Source: Rhodocyclales bacterium (GTDB taxonomy: Bacteria > Pseudomonadota > Gammaproteobacteria > Burkholderiales > Rhodocyclaceae). From it: a DNA stretch of 64,000 bases. The notes below the pieces were generated by a model. It did not search any database. It was not told the origin of the DNA and worked only from the letters and a program-made list of their open reading frames with translations. A program made the translations under genes and the position numbers. This document shows positions 15,070 to 21,903 of this stretch, in pieces. Numbering within the stretch: position 1 is the stretch's first letter; every line of letters starts with the position of its first letter. The stretch lies in assembly GCA_016214145.1 (NCBI GenBank), contig JACRPA010000005.1, forward strand, positions 186,001 through 250,000. The letters run 5' to 3'.

Positions 15070-17754
15070 ATGAGCGAAAAAGACAAATCCAGCGCCTTCG
15101 GCGTCTTCGCCAAGGACTACGTGCCGCTGCCGCCGAAGAATGCGGAAGTGTTCACGACGGCCTGCGACTACTGCACCGTCGCCTGCGGCTACAAGGTATA
15201 CCGCTGGCCGGTGGGCAAGGAAGGCGGCAGCGCCAAGGCGCAGAACGCCATCGGCGTCGACTTCCCGCACCAGTTGATGAACACCGCCGCCTGGGTCAGC
15301 CCCTCGCAGCACAACATCGTGCGCCACCAGGGCAAGCCGCACCACGTCGTGGTGGTGCCGGACAAGGACGCCAAGGTGGTCAACGTCGGCGGCAACCATT
15401 CCGTGCGCGGCGGCACGCTGGCGCAGAAGTGCTACAACCCGGAGAACCGCACGTCCGAGCGCCTGCTCTATCCGATGATCCGCGTGCGCGGCACGCTGAT
15501 GCCCGTCTCCTGGGACCTCGCCACCGAGGTGATGGCCGACATCTCCAAGTACATCATCGCCAAGCATGGCGAGCATGCCTGGGCGATCAAGATGTACTCC
15601 TACCAGTACTTCGAGAACACCTACGCCATCACGCGCTTGGGCATGACCTCGATCGGCACGCCGTCCATCGCGCCGCACGACAAGTGCGCCAACACCAACG
15701 ACGCGACCGGCCTCGACGATGCCGGCATCGACTCGTTTGCCGCCAGCTACCAGGACTGGGCGGATGCCGAAGTGGCCTTCCTTTCCGGCGTCGACCCGTA
15801 CGAAACCAAGACCACGCTGTTCACCACCTGGATGATGCCGGGCGACAAGAAGTTCATCTTCGTCACTCCGCACAAAACCATGGGCGTGGCCTGGGCCGAG
15901 AAGGAGGGGCGCGGCATGTGGCTGCCCATCATCCCCGGCACCGACACCGCGCTGCATATGGCGATCGCGCGCATCGTCATCGAGAACAACTGGCAGGACC
16001 AGGAGTTCATCGACACCTGGGTCGCCAAGCAGTGGGACGTGGATGAAGGCTACGGCCGCGGCACGCGCAACACCGGCTGGCAGTGGCGCACCACCTGGGG
16101 CAACTGGCAGAGCGACTGGGAGGACTACAAGAAGTTCATCCTCGCCCAGGAGGAATCCAAGCTCGACGTGGCGGCGAAGATCACCGGCCTCAAGGCCGAG
16201 GATATCCGCAAGGCGGCCGAGTGGATCGCCAAGCCGGTGAATGGCAAGCGGCCGAAGACCTCGTTCATGCTGGAAAAGGGCAACTACTGGTCCAACAATT
16301 ACATGAACACGGCCTCGCTCTCCGCGCTGGGTCTGATCTGCGGCGCCGGCAACCGGCCCGGCCGCATGATCTCGCGCGGCGGCGGCCACCAGCGCGGCAT
16401 GATGGGCGCCGGCGGCGGCTCCGGCTGGCTGATCCCGGAGAAGTATCCGGGCCGGCGCAAGAAGGACTTCAACCTGGACCGCTGGCTGATGGCGGGCGAG
16501 ATCAAGTTCGCCTGGGTCTTCGGCACCACCTGGGTGGCGGCGATGATGGCCTCGCAGGCGCTGTCCGACAAAATGCAACAACTGACGCGCGGCAACCCGC
16601 ACCAGATATCGAATCTGGATCGGGCGGCCATCTTCGAGACGCTGAAGAAGCGCGTCGATTCCGGCGGCATGGTGATGGTCGACTCCGACATCTACCCCTG
16701 TGTGCCGGTCGGCACCGAGTACGCCGACATCGTGCTGCCGGCGGCGACCTGGGGCGAGGACAATTTCACCCGCTGCAACTCCGAGCGGCGCCTGCGCCTG
16801 TACTCGAAGTTCTACGACGCGCCGGGCGATGCCAAGCCGGACTGGTGGGCGGTGCAGAAGTTCGCCAAGAAGATGGGCCTGGATGGCTACGACTGGAAGG
16901 ACTCCAACGACATCTTCGAGGAGGCGGCGCGCTTCGGCCGCGGCGGCGTGCTCAACTACCACCCGCTGGTGACGCAGGCCAAGGAAAAGCACGTCAAGGG
17001 TCATGAGCTGCTGCGCAGCTACGGCACCGAGGGCATCCAGACGCCGATCCGCGTGCGCGACGGCAAGCTGGTCGGCACCCAGCGCCTGCACGATCCGAGC
17101 AACAACTGGGGCGAGATGGAGCAGGCCGAGGTGCAGAGCCCCTTCATGCACGCTTTCAACACCCACTCCGGCAAGGCCATCCTGCTGAAGAGCCCGTGGA
17201 AGTTCGCCGGCTGGATCCAGTTCTACGAGGCGGTCAAGCCGCGCGCCGAGAAAGGCGAGATCTGGGTCACCAACGGCCGCATCAACGAGACCTGGCAGTC
17301 GGGCTTCGACGATCTGCGCAAGCCGTATCTCTCTCAGCGCTGGCCCTATCCCTTCCTCATCGTGCATCCGAACGACGCCAGGAAGAAGGGCATCGAGTCG
17401 GGCGACTTCGTCCAGGTGCACAACGACACGGTGTACGTGCAGACCGGCCAGCCGCAGGGCGTGCTCGATGCCGACCTCAACTTCAACAACCTGATGAAGG
17501 ACGGGCACATCAAGACCACGGAAGGCCAGTTCGTCGCGGTGGCCATCGTCTCCGACGAGATGCGCGAAGGCGTGGCCATGGCCAACTTCAACTTCCCCGG
17601 CGCGCCGGCGAATTCGGTGGTGTCGGCGGTGCCCGATCCGGTCACCAACAACTACCGCTACAAGCTCGGCCGCGGCGTGCTGACCAAGATGGGCGAGTCG
17701 CCCTACAAGCACTCCTTCACGGCCATGAGCCTGAAGCCGCGCAATATCGTCTGA
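15070..17754 (+). CDS. idrA: molybdopterin enzyme large subunit, IdrA (iodate reductase)-like, AioA family
   Basis: 894 residues. The N-terminal cluster site is C32-x2-C35-x3-C39, and the fourth position (S111, in SVRGG) is Ser as in AioA, indicating a [3Fe-4S] cluster. AioA-like landmarks follow: 'GTDTALHMAIARIV', 'RGGGHQRG' (aligning with the AioA Arg/His pocket), '[38 protein letters not shown]', and 'NGRINETWQSGFDD'. The stretch equivalent to the AioA arsenite-binding Glu ('PHDKCANTNDATG') appears changed. It has no signal peptide and would be exported with the Rieske partner. Length and the peroxidase/Rieske context fit IdrA, which reduces iodate in the periplasm. Arsenite oxidase is less likely: no aioXSR or aioC was seen. 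A terminator follows at 17777. Confidence 0.72.
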   Translation: MSEKDKSSAFGVFAKDYVPLPPKNAEVFTTACDYCTVACGYKVYRWPVGKEGGSAKAQNAIGVDFPHQLMNTAAWVSPSQHNIVRHQGKPHHVVVVPDKDAKVVNVGGNHSVRGGTLAQKCYNPENRTSERLLYPMIRVRGTLMPVSWDLATEVMADISKYIIAKHGEHAWAIKMYSYQYFENTYAITRLGMTSIGTPSIAPHDKCANTNDATGLDDAGIDSFAASYQDWADAEVAFLSGVDPYETKTTLFTTWMMPGDKKFIFVTPHKTMGVAWAEKEGRGMWLPIIPGTDTALHMAIARIVIENNWQDQEFIDTWVAKQWDVDEGYGRGTRNTGWQWRTTWGNWQSDWEDYKKFILAQEESKLDVAAKITGLKAEDIRKAAEWIAKPVNGKRPKTSFMLEKGNYWSNNYMNTASLSALGLICGAGNRPGRMISRGGGHQRGMMGAGGGSGWLIPEKYPGRRKKDFNLDRWLMAGEIKFAWVFGTTWVAAMMASQALSDKMQQLTRGNPHQISNLDRAAIFETLKKRVDSGGMVMVDSDIYPCVPVGTEYADIVLPAATWGEDNFTRCNSERRLRLYSKFYDAPGDAKPDWWAVQKFAKKMGLDGYDWKDSNDIFEEAARFGRGGVLNYHPLVTQAKEKHVKGHELLRSYGTEGIQTPIRVRDGKLVGTQRLHDPSNNWGEMEQAEVQSPFMHAFNTHSGKAILLKSPWKFAGWIQFYEAVKPRAEKGEIWVTNGRINETWQSGFDDLRKPYLSQRWPYPFLIVHPNDARKKGIESGDFVQVHNDTVYVQTGQPQGVLDADLNFNNLMKDGHIKTTEGQFVAVAIVSDEMREGVAMANFNFPGAPANSVVSAVPDPVTNNYRYKLGRGVLTKMGESPYKHSFTAMSLKPRNIV

Positions 17755-17776
17755 TCCCTTGTCGTAGCAGTGCGGC

Positions 17777-17816
17777 GGGGCGTCCCGGTTCTCCCCCGGG
17801 CCGCCCCGGTTTTTTT
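17777..17816 (+). terminator. Rho-independent terminator of the idr-like operon
   Basis: GGGGCG-T-CCCGG pairs with CCGGG-C-CGCCCC around a 7-base loop (11 pairs, one mismatch), followed by seven T residues at 17810-17816. Confidence 0.85.
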
Positions 17817-17838
17817 GCCGGGCCGGTTTCGATGTAAC

Positions 17839-18522
17839 ATGATGGCTGAGTTGAAAATGACCCAGCCCAACCCCAAGAAACAGATCTTCGAACACCTCGC
17901 CCGCGTCGGCAAGGGGCTTGCCCATGCGGCGCGGCTGGATCTGCTCGAGGCCCTGGCGCAGGGCGAGCGCAGCGTGGACGCGCTGGCGCGGACCTGCGGC
18001 ATGCCGATTCCCAATACCTCGCATCACCTGCTGGTTCTGAAGGACTGCGGGCTGGCCGCCTCGCGCAAGGAGGGACTGCAGGTCTTCTACCGCCTGGCCG
18101 TTCCCGAGGTGACCATGGCGATCGCCGCCGTGCGGCGCATCGCCGAGCAGCAGCTGGCTGAGGTCAGCCGCATCGTGCGCGAGAACTTCGAGTCGCGCGA
18201 TGCGCTGCAGCCCGTGCGGCGGGAGGAGCTGCTGAAGATGGCGCGCCGCGGCGAGGCGGTGGTGATCGACGTGCGCCCGGCCGAGGAATACGCCGCCGGC
18301 CACATCGCCGGCGCCATCAACATGCCGGTCGATTCGCTGCCGCGCTTTCTGAAGAAGCTGCCGAAGGAGCAGGAGATCGTCGCCTACTGCCGCGGCCCCT
18401 ACTGCATGCTGGCCTTCGAGGCGGTGGAGAAGCTGCGCAAGAAGGGCTACCGCGCGCGCCGGCTGGAGGATGGCTTTCCCGAGTGGCAGGCCGGGCGCCT
18501 GCCGGTCGGCAAGGGCGAATGA
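17839..18522 (+). CDS. ArsR-family regulator fused to rhodanese domain
   Basis: 227 residues. Residues ~10-100 form an ArsR winged helix ('HAARLDLLEALAQGERSVDALA', 'NTSHHLLVLKDCGLAASRKEGLQVFYRLA'). The C-terminal ~110 residues are a rhodanese domain ('VVIDVRPAEEYAAGHIAGAINMP') with the active loop 'AYCRGPYCMLA' holding a catalytic Cys. Such fusions are thought to sense reactive sulfur through persulfidation. It is convergent with the methyltransferase gene. It is the best local candidate to bind the TATTC/GAATA operators at 20053 and 46142, which precede sulfur genes. No strong ribosome site was seen; ATG 17842 and 17857 are alternatives. Confidence 0.85.
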   Translation: MMAELKMTQPNPKKQIFEHLARVGKGLAHAARLDLLEALAQGERSVDALARTCGMPIPNTSHHLLVLKDCGLAASRKEGLQVFYRLAVPEVTMAIAAVRRIAEQQLAEVSRIVRENFESRDALQPVRREELLKMARRGEAVVIDVRPAEEYAAGHIAGAINMPVDSLPRFLKKLPKEQEIVAYCRGPYCMLAFEAVEKLRKKGYRARRLEDGFPEWQAGRLPVGKGE

Positions 18523-18534
18523 TTCCGCGGGACG

Positions 18535-19317
18535 TCATTCCCTGAAGGCGATGAAATTGGCGCCGCGCACGCCGTACTTGCGCGCCGTCTTCTCCTTGCT
18601 CGTTCCGGCAAACGTGTCGAAGAACTCGACGACCTTGCAACGCCTGAAGCCGGCTTCGTCCAACAACGCGAGATAGCCTGCAGACTGCAGAGCACCCGCG
18701 ATTCAGCCAACCCACAGCTCGATGTCGTTGAGCGCTTTCTCCGACAGCTCGGTCTCGATGACGATGTCGGCGAACTGCACCCAGCCGCCCGGGCGCAGCA
18801 CGCGATGCAGTTCGGCGAACACCTGCCGCTTCTCCGGGCTGAGGTTGATGACGCCGTTGGAGATGGCGACGTCCACCGATCCGTCCTCCAGCGGCAGCCG
18901 GCCGATGTCGGCCTTCTCGAAGCGCACTTGGCGCATGCCTGTTTCCGCCGCGCCCGCCCGCGCCTTGCCGAGCATCGCGTCGGTCATGTCGTAGCCGATC
19001 ACGGCGCCTTCCCTGCCGACGCGGCGGCCCGCCAGCAGGCAGTCCATGCCGCCGCCGGAGCCCAGATCGATGACCGTCGCGCCGGCCGGCAATTCCCGCA
19101 CGCGCAGCGGATTGCCGACGCCGGCGAATGGCGCGGTGACGTAATCGGGCAGCTCGGCCAGCTCGTTCCGGTCGTAGCCGAGCAGCGAGGCCGCGTAGCC
19201 GGGCCCGCGGTGGAAATGGAAATCGCCGTCCGGCTGCTCGGCGACGCGGGCGTAGGTCGCCCGGATTTCGCTCTTCAGTTTTTCGCGATCGAATGTCACT
19301 TCGCAAACCATGGTCAT
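18535..19317 (-). CDS. ArsM-like SAM-dependent methyltransferase, probable selenoprotein (in-frame TGA = Sec)
   Basis: Reading the TGA at 18703-18705 as selenocysteine gives 260 residues (Sec at 205); stopping there gives 204. The N-terminal part has a class I SAM-binding motif (VIDLGSGGGMDCLLAG) and 'SNGVINLSPEKRQVFAELHRVLRPGGW', typical of arsenite methyltransferase relatives. Directly before the TGA is 'ELWVG' and after it 'IAGAL', where homologues are expected to read VGC(I/V)AGAL, so TGA replaces a Cys codon. The frame stays open for 55 more sensible residues ('YLALLDEAGF', 'TARKYGVRGANFIAF') to a second TGA at 18535-18537. A SECIS-like hairpin follows the first TGA. The alternative is a recent nonsense mutation (TGC to TGA). 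A role in arsenic or selenium methylation is inferred. Confidence 0.75.
18678..18690 (-). promoter_or_regulatory. candidate bacterial SECIS hairpin
   Basis: On the minus strand CTGCA, loop GTC, TGCAG form a 5-bp stem with a G first in the loop, beginning 12 bases after the in-frame TGA and placing the loop 17 bases from it. This lies within the spacing known for bacterial SECIS elements. The UGCAG-UC-UGCA core resembles the apical hairpin of E. coli fdhF. SelB would read it inside the coding sequence. Confidence 0.6.
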
Positions 19318-19572
19318 GGGAGCCCTCCTTCCATCGAGTTGACCCTGCGGCAGCGGTCGAACGCACGCATCGCATCGCCTTGCAGGGGCGGGCGCGGCAC
19401 GCCCAAAGCGGCATTGCTTTATATATAGACTATTTAGGATTGCAATGCGCGGCCGAGCGCCTGGAGGTGGAGACAGCCGCCCTGCGGGTTGAGGCGCAGG
19501 GCGTTGCGCGGCCGGGAGATGCCGAGCCCGATCGAGGCCGGCCCGGCCTCGCCGAACGCTGGTGCAGTGAGA
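19318..19572. other. intergenic region before the methyltransferase gene
   Basis: 255 bases between the methyltransferase start and the DsrE-like stop. A ~30-base AT-rich island at about 19415-19445 (TTATATATAGACTATTTAGG) stands out from GC-rich surroundings and may hold the methyltransferase promoter. No gene or repeat was recognised in the remainder. Confidence 0.4.
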
Positions 19573-20025
19573 TTACTTGACGTCCTTGATGGCCGCCTTG
19601 AGGGCTTCGAACTGCGGCTTCGGTTCCTTCGCCATCAGCCGCCCTTCCTGCTTGTGCTTGGGCACGCCCTCGACTTCCAGCATGTCGGACAGTTCGGTGA
19701 AGCTGACCATGCCGTTGCCCTTGCCGCCGTCCTCGGCGATCAGCTCGTCGCCGTAGTAGACCGCCGGCGCCTTGGCGCCGGCGCCGGCGAGGCCGTGCGG
19801 CACCACCTGCACCGGAATCTGGTAGATGTTGGTCAGCTCGGCCGCCACCTGCATGTTGTTGTTGCAGCGCACCCAGGGCGGATCGCGCACCACCAGCGTG
19901 AGCACCTTGTGGCTGCCCAGCTTGGTGGCGCCGGGCGGGCCGGCCCAGACGGGCGCCGCGATTCCCGCGAGCGCGGTGGCGAGGACGATCAGGGAAGCAA
20001 GCAGCCGGGCAATTTTCGCGTTCAT
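19573..20025 (-). CDS. exported DsrE-like sulfur-relay protein
   Basis: 150 residues with a signal peptide (RLLASLIVLATALAGIAAPVWA) and a GGAG ribosome site. The body resembles DsrE/DsrF-like alpha/beta folds ('KVLTLVVRDPPWVRCNNNMQVAAELTNI', 'PVQVVPHGLAGAG'), with a single Cys after the first strand. DsrE-fold proteins carry or bind persulfide sulfur; most are cytoplasmic, so an exported form is noteworthy. It diverges from the 20095 gene across a 22-base TATTC/GAATA inverted repeat. Function beyond sulfur binding is unknown. Confidence 0.65.
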   Translation of the reverse strand: MNAKIARLLASLIVLATALAGIAAPVWAGPPGATKLGSHKVLTLVVRDPPWVRCNNNMQVAAELTNIYQIPVQVVPHGLAGAGAKAPAVYYGDELIAEDGGKGNGMVSFTELSDMLEVEGVPKHKQEGRLMAKEPKPQFEALKAAIKDVK

Positions 20026-20052
20026 GGTTTCTCCTTCTGGACCTGTTGACAG

Positions 20053-20074
20053 TATTCTAGTGTTTGTTTGAATA
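20053..20074. promoter_or_regulatory. TATTC-N12-GAATA operator, divergent sulfur promoter
   Basis: 22 bases: TATTCTAG, six bases, TTTGAATA. The same layout with perfect arms occurs at 46142-46163 before another DsrE gene. It lies between divergent genes and follows a TTGACA (20046-20051), so it probably controls both. It is most likely an ArsR-family (BigR/SqrR-like) site. Confidence 0.6.
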
Positions 20075-20094
20075 TTGGCCAAGGAGGAATGACC

Positions 20095-20451
20095 ATGTCG
20101 ATCAAACGGGGGTGGCCGCTCCTGGCCGTCCTGCTGGCCGGGTCGGCCCTGGCCGAGGAACCCGACCGCCTGCAGGGCCACATCCTCGGCCTGCAGTGCG
20201 CCGAGCAGGGCCGCGTCGGCGAGTGCTACCTGAAATGGGCCGACAACGTGGTGTTCCGCAGCGCGGCGGGCGAGATCCTGCGCATCGACCTCGCCGCCGG
20301 CGGCATCAAGCAGGAGCGCCTCGACGAGGCCTACGGCCTGGAGGTCGAGCTGTACGGCAAGGTGCTGCGCGACGGGCAGGGCGCGCGCGTCGGCATCTCG
20401 CAGCTCAACATCGTCAAGCCGCCGGGCAGCAAAGAGTTTTTCAAGGGCTGA
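20095..20451 (+). CDS. small exported protein of unknown function
   Basis: 118 residues from ATG 20095, chosen for its spacing from AGGAGG (20082-20087). It has a signal peptide (RGWPLLAVLLAGSALA). The mature part is ~100 residues with two cysteines ('LGLQCAEQ', 'GECYLKWAD') that could form a disulfide, and 'YGLEVELYGKVLRDGQGARVGISQLNIVKP', which looks like an OB-fold type beta region. It heads the operon with rhodanese, TlpA and a type II molybdoenzyme, downstream of the sulfur-type operator. I do not recognise the family. Confidence 0.6.
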   Translation: MSIKRGWPLLAVLLAGSALAEEPDRLQGHILGLQCAEQGRVGECYLKWADNVVFRSAAGEILRIDLAAGGIKQERLDEAYGLEVELYGKVLRDGQGARVGISQLNIVKPPGSKEFFKG

Positions 20452-20500
20452 CTGTGAGTTCGCGTCCCCGGTCCGGGGCCGACAAAAAAAGGAGGAGCGG

Positions 20501-21391
20501 GTGAGGAAGTGGATCGCCGTGCTGGCGGGGCTGACTTTTGCGCTGGCAAACGCAGTGGCGCAAGCGCAGGGCTATGCGCGGCCCGAGCTGTTGATCGAGA
20601 CGGATGAGCTCGCGCGCCTCTTTGCCCAGCCCAACCTGCGCCTGGTCGACGCCGCCGATGCCGCCACTTACAAGCGCGCCCACCTGCCCGGCGCGGTGAA
20701 CATCCCCTATCTCGATCTTTCCAAAATCGACGAGCGGCGCGGCACGGGACACCCGACCAGCAATTTCGAGGCCGAGCGGATTTTCGGCGAAGCCGGCATC
20801 GACGCCGCCACGCTGGTGGTGGTCTACGACGGCGGCGAGGGCGCGCCGGCCTCCGGCGTCTGGTTCGTGCTCGACTTCTTCGGCCACAAGCAGGTGCGCG
20901 TGCTGAACGGCGGCTTCCGCAAGTGGCTGAAGGAGGGCCGCGCCGTAACGCAGGACGCGCCGAAGATCGAGCGGAAGAAGTTCGCGCCGGCGCCGCAGCC
21001 GGAGAAGATCGTCACGCGCGAGTGGGTAAAACGAAACCTCGGCCACAAGGGCACCGTCTTCGCCGACACGCGCTCCTTCAACGAATACATCGGCCGCGAG
21101 CTGCCGGCGGGCGCATCCCGCGGCGGCCATATTCCCGGCGCCATCCATATCGAGTGGAGCAACTTCTCCGCCGAGACGGCATCCTTCAAAAGCGCCGCCG
21201 AGATCGAGGCGGCGCTCAAACAACGCGGCATCGCGCGCGAGACGAAAGTCGTCACCTATTGCCAGGGCGGCCTGGGCCGTTCCACCGACGTCGCCTTCGC
21301 CATGAAGCTGATCGGCTGGGACAACGTCGTCGAGTATCCCGGTTCCTGGGAGGAATGGTCGGCCGACCCGCGCCTGCCGCTGGAGCGATGA
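20501..21391 (+). CDS. exported two-domain rhodanese (thiosulfate sulfurtransferase-like)
   Basis: 296 residues with GTG start 20501 behind GGAGG, and a signal peptide whose core is encoded by a 27-base element (20515-20541). Domain one ('LRLVDAADAATYKRAHLPGAVNIPYLDL') has Asp instead of Cys in its loop (VYDGGEG) and is inactive or structural. Domain two has the catalytic loop 'VTYCQGGLGRST' with the active Cys. It would transfer sulfane sulfur in the periplasm. The stop overlaps the TlpA start (ATGA), and the molybdoenzyme follows, so the substrate of that enzyme may be a sulfur compound. Confidence 0.85.
   Translation: MRKWIAVLAGLTFALANAVAQAQGYARPELLIETDELARLFAQPNLRLVDAADAATYKRAHLPGAVNIPYLDLSKIDERRGTGHPTSNFEAERIFGEAGIDAATLVVVYDGGEGAPASGVWFVLDFFGHKQVRVLNGGFRKWLKEGRAVTQDAPKIERKKFAPAPQPEKIVTREWVKRNLGHKGTVFADTRSFNEYIGRELPAGASRGGHIPGAIHIEWSNFSAETASFKSAAEIEAALKQRGIARETKVVTYCQGGLGRSTDVAFAMKLIGWDNVVEYPGSWEEWSADPRLPLER
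20515..20541 (-). repeat. dispersed 27-base element, copy 6
   Basis: Reverse orientation, CGCCGT-N10-CTGACTTT. It encodes the signal-peptide core A-V-L-A-G-L-T-F-A of the rhodanese. Confidence 0.8.
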
Positions 21392-21903
21392 TGATGCGCG
21401 CCCTGTTTCTCGGCGCCGTGCTTGCGCTGCTCGCCGGTGCAGCTACGGCTGCGAACGAACTCAAGCCTTTCTCCGGCGCCGCCGTCGACTTCGCCGCGCA
21501 GGACCTGCAGGGCAGGCCGGTGCGCTTCAATGCCTTCCGCGGCAAGGTGGTGCTGCTCAACTTCTGGGCCACCTGGTGCCCGCCCTGCCGCAAGGAGATG
21601 CCGGCGATGGAGCGCCTGCACCGCGCCTACCGCGAGCGCGGCCTGGTGGTGCTGGCGCTGTCGCAGGACGATCTGCCGCCGGAAGACGTCCGCCGCTTCG
21701 CCGTCCTGCTGGGACTGACTTTTCCCGTCTGGCACGACCGCGACAGCGCCGTCGGCCGCCGGTACAACGTGCCTGGCGTGCCGACTTCCTACCTGATCAC
21801 GCACGACGGCCAGCTCGCCTACCGCGTACTCGGCGAGTACGACTGGGACGGCCGCGAGGCGCACGGCGCCGTCGAACTGCTGCTCGACGAGGCGGGGAAA
21901 TAA
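21388..21903 (+). CDS. TlpA/ResA-like periplasmic thioredoxin
   Basis: 171 residues with a signal peptide (LFLGAVLALLAGAATA). The thioredoxin active site is 'FWATWCPPCRKEMPAMERL', with the cis-Pro loop 'YNVPGVPTSYLI'. It likely reduces disulfides or persulfides in the periplasm, for example those formed by the neighbouring rhodanese or in cytochrome maturation. It overlaps the rhodanese stop by ATGA and its TAA directly abuts the molybdoenzyme start. A reverse copy of the 27-base element (21699-21725) lies in the fold core. Confidence 0.88.
   Translation: MMMRALFLGAVLALLAGAATAANELKPFSGAAVDFAAQDLQGRPVRFNAFRGKVVLLNFWATWCPPCRKEMPAMERLHRAYRERGLVVLALSQDDLPPEDVRRFAVLLGLTFPVWHDRDSAVGRRYNVPGVPTSYLITHDGQLAYRVLGEYDWDGREAHGAVELLLDEAGK
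21699..21725 (-). repeat. dispersed 27-base element, copy 7
   Basis: CGCCGT-N10-CTGACTTT in the TlpA coding strand, read as A-V-L-L-G-L-T-F. Confidence 0.8.

Noticed and set aside
15070-17754. Arsenite oxidase (AioA) for the AioA-family large subunit
   Set aside because: Not excluded, but paired diheme peroxidases, the altered arsenite-pocket stretch and the lack of aio regulatory genes favour IdrA.
15040-18303. 1087-codon open frame on the minus strand across the IdrA-like gene
   Set aside because: Its His/Arg/Gly-rich translation has no recognisable domain and it mirrors the codon structure of the plus-strand gene.
18703-19317. Methyltransferase simply ending at the first TGA (204 residues)
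   Set aside because: The frame continues with family-like sequence, the TGA replaces an expected Cys and a SECIS-like hairpin follows; a truncated pseudogene remains the fallback.
19430-19572. Possible gene remnant upstream of the methyltransferase
   Set aside because: An open stretch exists in both directions but has no start signal or recognisable domain.
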